A stretch of 64,000 bases of DNA from an uncultured Eisenbergiella sp. (GTDB taxonomy: Bacteria > Bacillota > Clostridia > Lachnospirales > Lachnospiraceae). Below, piece by piece: positions 49,582-58,432 of the stretch. Under the pieces are notes generated by a model. It was not told where the DNA came from. It did not search any database and worked only from the letters and a program-made list of their open reading frames with translations. Each line of letters opens with the position of its first letter. The stretch's first letter is position 1. The position numbers were made by a program, and so were the translations under genes. Location of the stretch: assembly GCA_910585455.1 (NCBI GenBank), contig CAJUEL010000001.1:1-64000 (forward strand). Direction: 5' to 3'.

Positions 49582-51105
49582 TTACAGCTCCAGCGCTACG
49601 ATTTCCCGCCGGATATCCCCCTGTCTCTCGGACAGCATCAGCTCTTCGTTATACTTCTGATAATCCGCGCAGCCGAATGCCGCGATGAAGCGGGCGCTGG
49701 CATCGTTTACCGTCAGCTCTGTCAGAAGGATCAGCATTTCATTCCCTCCCGAAAATGCGCAGTCCACAAATGCAAACAGCTGATGCAGCCGCTCCTGCAC
49801 CCTGCCCGTTTCCTTTTTCAGCCCTTCCACCTGACCGTCGAATTTCCTTTTCAGAAAGGCAAAAACAGCCTCCCCGCTCCCAAAGCCCTCCGTCAGGCTC
49901 TCCTTTTGCGCCTCCTGTAAAAAGCGCAGCACCGCCTTATGCTTTCTTCGGTCGGCATCGGAGAGGGAATTCGCTTTCTCCATGGAGGAAAGCAATGTCC
50001 GACGCCCCTCCTCCTGCTTTTGCAGCATGGAAAGCAGGAACAAAGCGTCCGCCTCCGGCTGCTTTGTAAGCGCCGACCTCGCCGCGAGCAGCGGATTGCG
50101 CATATCGGTCAGATAAGCGGAGGTCTCCATCGCGCTGCGGATCTCTCCCTGCACCTTATCCATCAGCATGCCCAGCAGGGAAAGCCTTTCGTCAAAGGGG
50201 GCTTCCTGAGCCTTCTTTACGGTTTCTTCCTCCGCGCGCCCCGCGAGAATATCCTCCACATGATAATCCTTTTTATATTTCTGATACAGATCATAATACG
50301 CCGTAAACTCTTTGACAATCCTTTCATTGCGCAGGTATTGTCCCACCAGAGTTTCGTCCACCGAAAGCCCCTCCTGCTCATACAGCGTCAGAATGCCCGC
50401 CAGATCCTCCCAGCCCCGCGCCGTCACATAGGAACGGCCCTTTCCCGTCGTTTCGATCCGGTAAAAATATTCCTTTTTCAGGTCGAGGAAATTGGTGACC
50501 GCATTGTGAATGCCCTTTTCCTGCGCGTAAACCTTCCAGGCCTCGTAATCCTCCTCCACCTCCAGCACGCGCACCCGGTCCATGGTCACCACATCAAATT
50601 CCCGCACGGACCTGTTGTACTCCGGCGGATTGCCTGCGGTCACGATCGCCCACCCCTCCGGCACCCGGTGCCGTCCGAAGGTTTTATATTGTAAAAACTG
50701 CAGCATGGAGGGCGAAAGCGTCTCAGAAACGCAGTTGATCTCATCCAGAAACAAAATCCCCTCCTTCAAACCGCTCTCCTCCATCACATCGTACATGGAA
50801 GCGATGATTTCGCTCATCGTATATTCGGAAATATCCGTCTCCATCCCATCATAAAGGCGATGGCTGATGAAGGGCAGCCCGAGCGCGGACTGTCTTGTAT
50901 GGTGGGTCATGGAATAGGAAACCAGGGCGACGCCGAGCTCCTGCGCCGCCTGCTCCACGATCGCCGTCTTGCCGATGCCCGGCGCGCCCAGCAGAAAAAT
51001 CGGGCGCTGCCGCACGACGGGCACCACATAATCTCCGTATTCGTCCTTTTTTAAATAAAGACGCACACAATCCCTGACATATTCCTTCGCCTGTGTAATA
51101 TTCAT
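49582..51105 (-). CDS. MoxR-type AAA+ ATPase
   Basis: 507-aa AAA+ protein. Walker A LGAPGIGKTAIVEQ (about 38-52), Walker B GILFLDEINCV, sensor 1 AIVTAGNPPEYN and an Arg finger region after MDRVRVLEV. The C-terminal 250 residues are helical and unknown. MoxR ATPases pair with VWA proteins to load metals or remodel complexes. It abuts the VWA gene (stop and start adjacent), with GGGAG 6 nt before the start. Client unknown. Confidence 0.9.
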   Translation of the reverse strand: MNITQAKEYVRDCVRLYLKKDEYGDYVVPVVRQRPIFLLGAPGIGKTAIVEQAAQELGVALVSYSMTHHTRQSALGLPFISHRLYDGMETDISEYTMSEIIASMYDVMEESGLKEGILFLDEINCVSETLSPSMLQFLQYKTFGRHRVPEGWAIVTAGNPPEYNRSVREFDVVTMDRVRVLEVEEDYEAWKVYAQEKGIHNAVTNFLDLKKEYFYRIETTGKGRSYVTARGWEDLAGILTLYEQEGLSVDETLVGQYLRNERIVKEFTAYYDLYQKYKKDYHVEDILAGRAEEETVKKAQEAPFDERLSLLGMLMDKVQGEIRSAMETSAYLTDMRNPLLAARSALTKQPEADALFLLSMLQKQEEGRRTLLSSMEKANSLSDADRRKHKAVLRFLQEAQKESLTEGFGSGEAVFAFLKRKFDGQVEGLKKETGRVQERLHQLFAFVDCAFSGGNEMLILLTELTVNDASARFIAAFGCADYQKYNEELMLSERQGDIRREIVALEL

Positions 51106-52410
51106 CTATTGCTCCCTCTCTTCCAGCTCTTCTTCCTCCAGCACCACCCGGATCGCCCAGGGCGGCACGGCGGGCGCTCTGTCATCCTCGCCCAGAAACG
51201 CGAAAATCACCTCATAGTCCGGCATGCGCTCCGGATATACGCCATAGCCGTCCGTAAAATAGATCAGCCCTTTCAGATTTTCAAATTCTCCCCGCTCCAA
51301 AAGTCCGTCCACATAAGCAAAAACGGGACGAAAATCCGTGGACCCGAAGCCCTTTAGCGTCTCCGTCCGCAAAAAGGCGTCAAAGTCCTCCTGGCAGGTA
51401 ATCTTCACATCGGAGCGGATCTCGTTGTCACACTGTATGATGTGCACGTTGATTTTTTGAAAAAACTGCTCCGTTCCCTTTAAAATGGAATAGGTGCGCC
51501 GCAAAAAGCTGCGCAGCACGGACCCGCGGCAGGAAGCGGAGGTATCCAGCGCGATCACAAACTCCCTGACCTTTTTAGCGTCCCGGTATTCCAGCGGCTC
51601 CACCAGGGGCATGTTCCCATACCTGGAAAGCCCGTAGGTATAATAAATATAATCAAATTCCTCTTCGTTTACCTGCACGTCCTCTCCCGTCACCGTGAAA
51701 CGCTGCAAAAGCTTCGCATAGTCATACCGGTCCCGGGTCGCCTCCGCCAGATTTTTTTCCATGCTCTCCGAAGAGGATTTTCCGGCGGAAAAGCTCTTTA
51801 AGTCCGCCTTCACCCTTTCGCTGATCTTTTTCCACATTTCCTGTGTGATCACCAGCTCCTTTTCCCCGGATGGCATCCAAAGCGCATGGGAATCCCGCCA
51901 AAAAAGACCGCGCAGCTCCTCCTTGCTCTCCTGGTCAGGCGGACGCCTGCGAAAATAGCGATAAACGCGTTCCGCCGTCAGCGCGCCGATTTCTCCCCGC
52001 AGCCCGGCAAGCGCCTGCCGGACCTCCGCATCATTTCCCAGTCCGGCAAAGGGCAGACGCATTTCCAGAATCGTATTTTCTACGGCGATGTCCGCCGCCA
52101 GATCCCACAGCTCCCGCTCCAGCCTGTCATACTGAAAGCTGTGATAAAAAATACAGTGCAGCAGCACATGCAAATACAGCCGCGCCGCATACCCTGCCTC
52201 CTCCCGGTAATGGCGCAGAATATACACAGGATCATAAAAAAGAGACGCCCCATCCGTCGCCGCCATATTGCTGCCGGCCCTGGGCACAGGCTGCAGCTTA
52301 AAAAGCGCCACATCCAGAAACCGCAGCTGTACCAGAATGGAATCCCGGGCAAGCTGCATCACCTGCTCCGCCAGCCGAACCGTTTTTTCCTGTCTGTCTT
52401 TCTCATCCAT
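51106..52410 (-). CDS. DUF2201-like metallopeptidase/VWA protein paired with MoxR
   Basis: 434-aa protein. The N-terminal half resembles the DUF2201 putative metallopeptidase domain (YLHVLLHCIFYH, a His-x3-His array). The C-terminal half is VWA-like with the MIDAS-type start FVIALDTSASCRGS and LIYFTDGYG. ATG at 52410 is preferred: the promoter at 52461-52489 would start transcription near 52454, leaving the ATG at 52449 almost leaderless. AAGGG is rather far from 52410, so the start remains uncertain. Works with the adjacent MoxR ATPase (inference). Confidence 0.82.
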   Translation of the reverse strand: MDEKDRQEKTVRLAEQVMQLARDSILVQLRFLDVALFKLQPVPRAGSNMAATDGASLFYDPVYILRHYREEAGYAARLYLHVLLHCIFYHSFQYDRLERELWDLAADIAVENTILEMRLPFAGLGNDAEVRQALAGLRGEIGALTAERVYRYFRRRPPDQESKEELRGLFWRDSHALWMPSGEKELVITQEMWKKISERVKADLKSFSAGKSSSESMEKNLAEATRDRYDYAKLLQRFTVTGEDVQVNEEEFDYIYYTYGLSRYGNMPLVEPLEYRDAKKVREFVIALDTSASCRGSVLRSFLRRTYSILKGTEQFFQKINVHIIQCDNEIRSDVKITCQEDFDAFLRTETLKGFGSTDFRPVFAYVDGLLERGEFENLKGLIYFTDGYGVYPERMPDYEVIFAFLGEDDRAPAVPPWAIRVVLEEEELEEREQ

Positions 52411-52460
52411 CAAACCAATCTGTTCCCTTCTTATTCTGCCCACATGCATCCATGATATTG

Positions 52461-52489
52461 ATTATAGTAAAAAGGACAGCCCCTGTCAA
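52461..52489 (-). promoter_or_regulatory. Sigma-A promoter of the VWA-MoxR unit
   Basis: Minus strand TTGACA (52489-52484), 17 nt, TATAAT (52466-52461). Both hexamers perfect. Confidence 0.85.
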
Positions 52490-52531
52490 AAGGTTCTGTC
52501 CCATCTTCACACTAAATTTTGTACCGGCACG

Positions 52532-52580
52532 ATTTCCCGCGGTCTGCACGGTGAACGCGCCGACCTGCCGGAACTGTTCC
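52532..52580 (-). repeat. Fragment related to the 9067 MITE-like element
   Basis: Read on the minus strand from 52580, GGCAGGTCGGCGCGTTCACC and then GTGCAGACCG match the left half of the 9067 element with two changes. Like that element it touches the stop codon of the preceding gene. It has lost the right end. Confidence 0.6.
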
Positions 52581-53584
52581 TAAATTTCTGCTTCCCTGAC
52601 CGGAATATCCAGAGCCGCAGCCGCCCTTCCTGCCGCCGCCAGCTCCTTTGCCAGCGTGTAAACCGCCAGAAAGGTGATATATTTCTGAGGTGAATAGCGC
52701 CCTTCCATCTCCCGCAGCAAAAGCTTCACTTCCCGGCAGGAAAGCGTTACCGTCTCACAGGAGGAAAGGGAAAGCCCCGCCATACGCATCACCCGGGTAA
52801 TCTGATCCTGCCACTCGCTGTCAAAGCGCTCCTTCTCCCTGATGTAACAAAGCCGCTGGGGATTTTTAAAATGCTGGAACAGCCATTCAAATTTTTCCTC
52901 CTCCGTATGAATATCCTTCTTTTCCGGAATCGCCACCGGTCCGGGCGCGCACAGGCACTCCCGGCAAAAGCGCTGCAATTTCTGCCAGTCCTGCCAAAGC
53001 TGGTCCCGGTCGTACACCGGCTTGTTTAACAGCATTGCCATCAAAAGTAATACGCCCGCCATGCCGCCGCACATGCAGGCCGAATCCTGCCAGGGCTCCA
53101 TCATTTCATACCAGCTCTCTCCATCCAGATACCCGCTATGGCGAATCCTTTCCCACAAAAATCTCCAGCCGCTGCGCAAAAGGCTGCCAAGGTCCTCCCG
53201 CGCCCGTTCTGACCCTTCCGTTTCCACAGCCGAAAGCACTCCCGCAGCCATGATTGCATGCTTGCGCTTTTTCCAGCCAAACCGCTCCAGAAAGGCAGGA
53301 TAACGGCGCATCCACATCAATCCCTTCAAATACCATTCCCGCCGGCTGCCTTCTCCCGCACGCTGCATCCACACCTCGCAGCCTCTCTGATTGGCCACCG
53401 CGTAAATGACCGCCGGAGCCAGATAAATCCAGCTTTCCTCCATCCGCCCTTCCATGATCTTAAGCAGTCTCATTTCCGGCACAGACAGCTTTCCTGCTCC
53501 CTGCTGTCTGCGCAGGAAACGGATCGCATACATACTGTCTTCCTCCGCGCAGCAAAAATAAAGACATCCTTTTCCCTCATGCAT
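52580..53584 (-). CDS. Cys/Trp-rich hypothetical protein
   Basis: 334-aa protein, not recognised. It is rich in Cys, Met, Trp and Arg, with a Gly/Leu-rich hydrophobic stretch near the middle (GGMAGVLLLMAMLLN) that could be one membrane segment or a buried helix. ATG at 53584 has GAGG 9 nt upstream and overlaps the preceding DUF5688 gene by 8 nt, so the two are coupled. The stop falls at the edge of a MITE-like fragment, so the tail may have been altered. Confidence 0.65.
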   Translation of the reverse strand: MHEGKGCLYFCCAEEDSMYAIRFLRRQQGAGKLSVPEMRLLKIMEGRMEESWIYLAPAVIYAVANQRGCEVWMQRAGEGSRREWYLKGLMWMRRYPAFLERFGWKKRKHAIMAAGVLSAVETEGSERAREDLGSLLRSGWRFLWERIRHSGYLDGESWYEMMEPWQDSACMCGGMAGVLLLMAMLLNKPVYDRDQLWQDWQKLQRFCRECLCAPGPVAIPEKKDIHTEEEKFEWLFQHFKNPQRLCYIREKERFDSEWQDQITRVMRMAGLSLSSCETVTLSCREVKLLLREMEGRYSPQKYITFLAVYTLAKELAAAGRAAAALDIPVREAEI

Positions 53585-54527
53585 CCTGATACACCTCGCG
53601 AAATTTCCCGTCTGCAATCAGCCCAAAGCTTTTCTTTTCCAGACTGTAGCAATAGACCTTATTGGTCAGCACTTCCTCCTCCCGGTTGCAGTGCTTGTTC
53701 GTATCGCGCAGACTGCTGCGCACCACATCCGGCGAAATCATGCCCATACTGTGCACCTGCGCCTCATGGATGCTTGTAAAAGCAATATAAAAATCCTCTC
53801 CGAAGCATTCCGCAATCCTTCTGGCCACGCCCGGATAAAACATGGCGATCGCGCCGTTTATTTCCAGCGTATTCGTCAGAATATATCCCCGCATTCCTTT
53901 TTTGATCCGCACCTGCTCCCCTTCCGCCATAAACCTGCCGTCCTCATGCTGCTTTCCGTCCCAGGAAAGCAGATCCTCCACAGAATAAAGCCGCGGCGGA
54001 TATAAAAAGCTGGTATTCACCATAGCCGCCTCCAGCACTTCCTTTTCCGGTCTGTTCCATTTCTCCATCTGGCTCCGGTGCATTTTCGCGGTGAAATAAT
54101 CCCCTCCCGCATGCGCCATCACCGCATACAGCACCAGGGCGATATCGCCAATCCGGATATGCGGCACATCCTCCAGCTCTGCTTTCGCGAAATAATAGTT
54201 TAGCGGACGCAGCACCAGCTCATTTTTCACCTTGTCATAGTCGCTGCAGTCGGAAAGGGCCGTGCTTTCCTGTGCCCGGATCGCCGCGCGCAGAATCTCA
54301 AACAGACGGGCAACCTCCTCCTTCTTCCGCTCTTCGCTGCCCTCGCTGATACATGTGATCACTTCCTCCGTCTGCTTCAAACGGGCGCAGCATTCCTTTT
54401 TCCCGTTTCTGAGCCGGAACATGAACTGACCGTCCTCGCAGGTAACCTGAAACGGATAAGGAAATTCCTCATCAATCCTCTCCTGCAGGTAGTTTTGCAC
54501 GTATTCAATTTTTTCCCTCTGGTTCAT
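53577..54527 (-). CDS. DUF5688-family protein
   Basis: 316-aa cytoplasmic protein that I recognise as DUF5688, a family frequent in Lachnospiraceae with no known function. Typical parts: LVLRPLNYYFAKAELEDVPH, RIGDIALVLYA, GYILTNTLEINGAIAMFYPG and EDFYIAFTSIHEAQVH. ATG at 54527 has AGGAGG 5 nt upstream. Translationally coupled to the next gene. These families often come as clusters in accessory regions, so the locus may be variable between strains. Confidence 0.8.
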   Translation of the reverse strand: MNQREKIEYVQNYLQERIDEEFPYPFQVTCEDGQFMFRLRNGKKECCARLKQTEEVITCISEGSEERKKEEVARLFEILRAAIRAQESTALSDCSDYDKVKNELVLRPLNYYFAKAELEDVPHIRIGDIALVLYAVMAHAGGDYFTAKMHRSQMEKWNRPEKEVLEAAMVNTSFLYPPRLYSVEDLLSWDGKQHEDGRFMAEGEQVRIKKGMRGYILTNTLEINGAIAMFYPGVARRIAECFGEDFYIAFTSIHEAQVHSMGMISPDVVRSSLRDTNKHCNREEEVLTNKVYCYSLEKKSFGLIADGKFREVYQDA

Positions 54528-54735
54528 TCGTACCTCCTTTGCTTGATTCATTCATGATGGGATTCTTGCCTCGAATGTTTGAAAATCAGAATTCGGAAAA
54601 TCAGGAAATACAAGAAATCACATTTTGAATTTGATTCGGCTGTCTCAAGCCTTAAGGAAAGTATAGCACACGCGCCGGAAAAAGAAATGCCCTGTATGGC
54701 ATCGTTCTTTATACAATCGGCCCTGGTAATTGGCT

Positions 54736-55641
54736 TTAAGTATATAATCGTGAAAATACCTGCCAGGTTTTTTTCAGGCCTTCCTCCAAAGGGATCCAGG
54801 AAAGACCTGTTGTCCGGCATATTTTGGCGCCGTCATAGAATTCTGTTTCTTCTTTTAAAAAGGGAAACGGTAAAAAAGCGTCCGGCGCTCCAAACGCCTC
54901 ATGCTCTGCGGGAAGCTTTTTCAGCTTTGCCTGTCCAGCTGAGGCGTTTACGAAGGCATCCAGAAAGGCCTCGTAGTCCACCGCTTCTCCTGCCAGATTA
55001 AATGCGCTGTCAAAAGCCGCCGGGCTGCCGCACAGAGAAAGAAGCATTGCCGCGGCATCCTTGACATAGACGGGCTGGAAGCGTCCCTGCGCGCCGGTCG
55101 GGCAGAGAATTTCATGCCCCGTGCAGGCAAGCTGTACATAGTACGCTTCCCGCATAGCATAATTGAAGGGGCCATATAAAATGGCGGGACGGACAGAGGT
55201 ATAGGTTACGCCGTATTTTTTACATGTGGCGACAAGCTCCTTTTCCAGCAGAAGCTTCTGCCAGATATATTCTCCGTTTTCGCCGCCAAAACGCCGCGTT
55301 TCCAGAGGGGACGCTTCCGTCAGCTTCTGCCCCGTCCATTTTTGATAAACGTCCGCCGTGCTGATAAAAATATACTGCTTCGGCATGCGCTTAAATTGCG
55401 TTAAAATTCCGGCAATGTCCCCTTCCTGATAGGCACAGAAATCAACAATGACGTCAAAATCCATTTCCCCGATCCGGCGCATGGCTTCCCTGTCATGCCG
55501 GTCCGCCCGGATGCACGCCGCGCCGAATTCTTCCATGGAATATGTGCCGCGGTTTACCACTGTCACTTCATTTTGAGCCGCCGCAAGCATGGTAAACACC
55601 CTGCCCAGAAAATAGCTTCCGCCAATTACCAGTATTTTCAT
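54736..55641 (-). CDS. NAD-dependent epimerase/dehydratase (extended SDR)
   Basis: 301-aa Rossmann enzyme. The NAD motif is GGSYFLG at residues 7-13, ISTADVY carries the catalytic Ser/Thr position, and RPAILYGPFNYAMRE follows. The usual YxxxK is weak (YIWQKLLLEK supplies Tyr and Lys). It resembles reductases acting on nucleotide sugars or related sugars; substrate unknown. ATG at 55641 has GGAGG 6 nt upstream. No operon partner. Confidence 0.82.
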   Translation of the reverse strand: MKILVIGGSYFLGRVFTMLAAAQNEVTVVNRGTYSMEEFGAACIRADRHDREAMRRIGEMDFDVIVDFCAYQEGDIAGILTQFKRMPKQYIFISTADVYQKWTGQKLTEASPLETRRFGGENGEYIWQKLLLEKELVATCKKYGVTYTSVRPAILYGPFNYAMREAYYVQLACTGHEILCPTGAQGRFQPVYVKDAAAMLLSLCGSPAAFDSAFNLAGEAVDYEAFLDAFVNASAGQAKLKKLPAEHEAFGAPDAFLPFPFLKEETEFYDGAKICRTTGLSWIPLEEGLKKTWQVFSRLYT

Positions 55642-55854
55642 ATATGTCCTCCTTCTTATCAACTCCTGTCACGCCGCCCGCCATATCTCTTTTTTCATCA
55701 TACACCACCACCACCCATTCCCGCAATCCCTGCCATATACGAAAATCGTCCTGTCGATTTCCGGAACTTTTCCGGGATTTTTCGGACTGTTTCTAAAGTA
55801 TTTATAAAAAAATCCGTTCTTTTTCACAAAAGGCTATGCCTTTTCCAAATTTTG

Positions 55855-55863
55855 TGGTACAAT
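55855..55863 (+). promoter_or_regulatory. Extended -10 promoter candidate of glgCD
   Basis: TGGTACAAT is an extended -10 (TGnTACAAT) with no good -35. About 65 nt before glgC. A second TATACT at 55909-55914 lies too close to the ribosome site to be useful. Confidence 0.4.
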
Positions 55864-55933
55864 TTTTACATCACTATGTTATTGGTCACAAAGTGAACAG
55901 TAACCCACTATACTATCTTCAGGGGGAAATACT

Positions 55934-57142
55934 ATGGCAAAAGAAATGATTGCTATGCTTCTTGCCGGCGGTCAGGGCTCCCGTTTATACGCTCTGACGC
56001 AAAAACTGGCAAAACCTGCAGTTCCCTTTGGCGGAAAGTACCGTATTATCGATTTTCCGTTATCGAACTGCGTAAACTCCGGGATTGATACCGTAGGCAT
56101 TCTGACCCAGTATCAGCCCATGGTTCTCAATGAGTACATTGGAAACGGACAGCCCTGGGACCTGGACCGTCTCTACGGCGGCGTTCATGTTCTGCCTCCC
56201 TATCAGCAGGCTTCCGGCTCCGACTGGTACAAGGGAACGGCGAATGCCATTTATCAGAATATTTCTTTCATTGAGCGCTACAACCCGCAGTATGTCATCA
56301 TCCTTTCCGGCGACCAGATCTGCAAGCAGGACTACAGCGACTTTTTACGCTTCCATAAGGAAAAGGGCGCAGAATTCTCCGTTGCGGTCATGGAAGTGCC
56401 CTGGGAAGAGGCTTCCCGTTTCGGCCTGATGGTCGCGGACGAGAATGACAAGATCACCGAGTTTCAGGAGAAGCCCAAGGAGCCCAAGTCCAATCTGGCA
56501 TCCATGGGAATCTACATTTTCAACTGGGATATTTTGAAAAAATATCTGATCGAGGACGAAGCGGATCCCGAATCCGAGAACGACTTCGGCAATAATATCA
56601 TCCCGAACCTGCTGCGCGACGGGCGCAATATGTACGCCTATCATTTCAGCGGCTACTGGAAGGATGTCGGCACGATCTCCTCTTTATGGGAAGCCAATAT
56701 GGAGGTGCTGGATCCCGAGCATTCCGGCATCAACCTGTTTGATGACGACTGGAAGATCTACAGCCGTAACAGCGGCATGACCGGACACCGCATCAGCAGA
56801 GGCGCTGTCGTGGAGAACTCCATGATCACGGACGGCTGCCGCATCGCAGGCGATGTGAAGCATTCCATTCTCTTTGCAGGCGTTACCGTCGAGGAAGGCG
56901 CCAGAGTGGAGGACGCCGTCATCATGGGCGGCACGGTGATTAAATCCGGCGCTGTTGTAGAACATTGTATTGTAGCCGAAAATGTTGTCATCGGTGAGAA
57001 CGCAACCGTCGGCGCAATGCCCACCGAAGGAAAGAGCGGCGTGGCTACCATCGGCTCCGGCGTATATGTAGGAGATAACGCGAAGATCGGCCCTGACGCC
57101 ATGGTCAGCAATAATGTAAAGGACGGTGATGAACAATGGTAA
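55934..57142 (+). CDS. glgC: Glucose-1-phosphate adenylyltransferase, catalytic subunit
   Basis: 402-aa enzyme making ADP-glucose for glycogen. Nucleotidyl-transferase motif LLAGGQGSRLYALT, substrate region GGKYRIIDFPLSNCVNSGI, and a C-terminal left-handed beta-helix with hexapeptide repeats (VEEGARVEDAVIMGGTVIKS). ATG at 55934 follows GGGGGAAA. The stop overlaps glgD by 7 nt. Confidence 0.96.
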   Translation: MAKEMIAMLLAGGQGSRLYALTQKLAKPAVPFGGKYRIIDFPLSNCVNSGIDTVGILTQYQPMVLNEYIGNGQPWDLDRLYGGVHVLPPYQQASGSDWYKGTANAIYQNISFIERYNPQYVIILSGDQICKQDYSDFLRFHKEKGAEFSVAVMEVPWEEASRFGLMVADENDKITEFQEKPKEPKSNLASMGIYIFNWDILKKYLIEDEADPESENDFGNNIIPNLLRDGRNMYAYHFSGYWKDVGTISSLWEANMEVLDPEHSGINLFDDDWKIYSRNSGMTGHRISRGAVVENSMITDGCRIAGDVKHSILFAGVTVEEGARVEDAVIMGGTVIKSGAVVEHCIVAENVVIGENATVGAMPTEGKSGVATIGSGVYVGDNAKIGPDAMVSNNVKDGDEQW

Positions 57143-58278
57143 AATCCAATACAGACGCTTTGGGCATTATTTTCCCCAACAGCTATGATTCCCTGGTTCC
57201 GGAACTGGTCACGGAAAGACTGATGGCATCCATCCCCTTTGCCGGCCGTTACCGCATGGTGGATTTTTTGTTATCCAGCATGGTCAACTGCGGCATCGGA
57301 AACATTTCCATCGTTGTCCGCAGCAATTACCATTCCCTGATGGACCATTTAGGCTCCGGACGCGAATGGGATCTCGCCCGCAAGAACGGGGGCTTAAGCA
57401 TTTTCCCGCCCTACTCTGAAAAGACGGTCAAGATCTACAACGGCCGCGTAGAAGCGCTCGCCAGCATCATGGACTTTTTAAAGGATCAGAAGGAAAAATA
57501 CGTTTTCCTTTCCGACGCCAACATCGCTGTGAATTTCGATTTCGGCGCCATGCTAAACGCTCATATCGCAAGCGGTGCGGACGTAACAGTCGCCTATAAG
57601 GAAATGGAAATTCCGGAGGCAATGAAGCAGATCAACACGATCAATTCCGATCTGTACTATACCTTCAATATTGAAGACGGACGCATAACGGATATCCGCA
57701 TCCGCCCGCAGGACGACGGCATCCAGAACCTTTCCATGAATATTTACCTCATAGAAAGAGAACGCCTGATTACAATGATCAACGACGCTTTCGTGCGCGG
57801 CAACATCTACTTCGAGCGGGATGTCCTTTCTCCCAAGCTGAATGAGCTGAACATTCAGGCATACCGGTACGACGGCTACCTGGCTTACATCAGCGGCATG
57901 AAGAGTTATTTCGACGAGAATATGAAGCTTCTCGACGAGGCGAATCTGGACGCGCTCTTCTCCGAAAGCCCGATTTACACCAAAATCCGTGACGACAATC
58001 CGACCCGCTATATCACAGGCGCAAAGGCGGAAAACGTCATGGCGGCTGACGGCTGCATCATCGAAGGAGAAGTGGAAAACTGCGTATTGTTCCGTGGCGT
58101 GCGGATCTGCAAGGGTGCAAAGGTGAAAAACTGCGTGCTCATGCAGGATACTGTCGTAGGCGAAGGCGCAGACGTGGAATACGTCATCACAGACAAGAAC
58201 GTGACCATCTCCGCCGACAAATCCATCCGTGGAACCGATACCTTCCCGGTTTATGTGGCGAAGTTCCAGACCGTTTAA
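57136..58278 (+). CDS. glgD: Glucose-1-phosphate adenylyltransferase, GlgD regulatory subunit
   Basis: 380-aa GlgC homologue. It keeps the Rossmann fold and AGRYRMVDFLLSSMVNCGI but lacks the GGxGxRL nucleotidyl-transfer loop at the N terminus (here IIFPNSYDSLVPELVTE), so it is probably not catalytic by itself and serves as partner of GlgC, as known in Firmicutes. The C terminus is a beta-helix. Translationally coupled to glgC. Confidence 0.94.
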   Translation: MVKSNTDALGIIFPNSYDSLVPELVTERLMASIPFAGRYRMVDFLLSSMVNCGIGNISIVVRSNYHSLMDHLGSGREWDLARKNGGLSIFPPYSEKTVKIYNGRVEALASIMDFLKDQKEKYVFLSDANIAVNFDFGAMLNAHIASGADVTVAYKEMEIPEAMKQINTINSDLYYTFNIEDGRITDIRIRPQDDGIQNLSMNIYLIERERLITMINDAFVRGNIYFERDVLSPKLNELNIQAYRYDGYLAYISGMKSYFDENMKLLDEANLDALFSESPIYTKIRDDNPTRYITGAKAENVMAADGCIIEGEVENCVLFRGVRICKGAKVKNCVLMQDTVVGEGADVEYVITDKNVTISADKSIRGTDTFPVYVAKFQTV

Positions 58279-58298
58279 ATCCTGACATTCCATAAAAC

Positions 58299-58328
58299 GT
58301 GACAGTTCGGCCAGGTCTGGACTGTTGC
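58299..58328. repeat. Hairpin similar to the ends of the 9067 MITE-like element
   Basis: GTGACAGTTCGGCCAGGTCT resembles the left end of the 9067 element (shared GT-AC, TTC, CAGGTCTG) and is followed by GGACTGTTGCC, giving an imperfect stem. It sits 20 nt after glgD and before the terminator. Confidence 0.45.
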
Positions 58329-58333
58329 CAAAA

Positions 58334-58374
58334 AACAGCCATGCTCTTTTCTGCAAAAGAGGCATGGCTGTTTT
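58334..58374 (+). terminator. Terminator of glgCD, bidirectional
   Basis: Long stem AACAGCCATGC-TCTTTT with AAAAGA-GGCATGGCTGTT (one bulge) around a short loop, T-run on the right and A-run on the left. It also serves the MATE gene from the other side. Confidence 0.88.
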
Positions 58375-58432
58375 CTTGTTACGAATCCTGGTCAGAAATA
58401 CGAAGAAACTGCGCAGCTTCAAAGAACATGAT

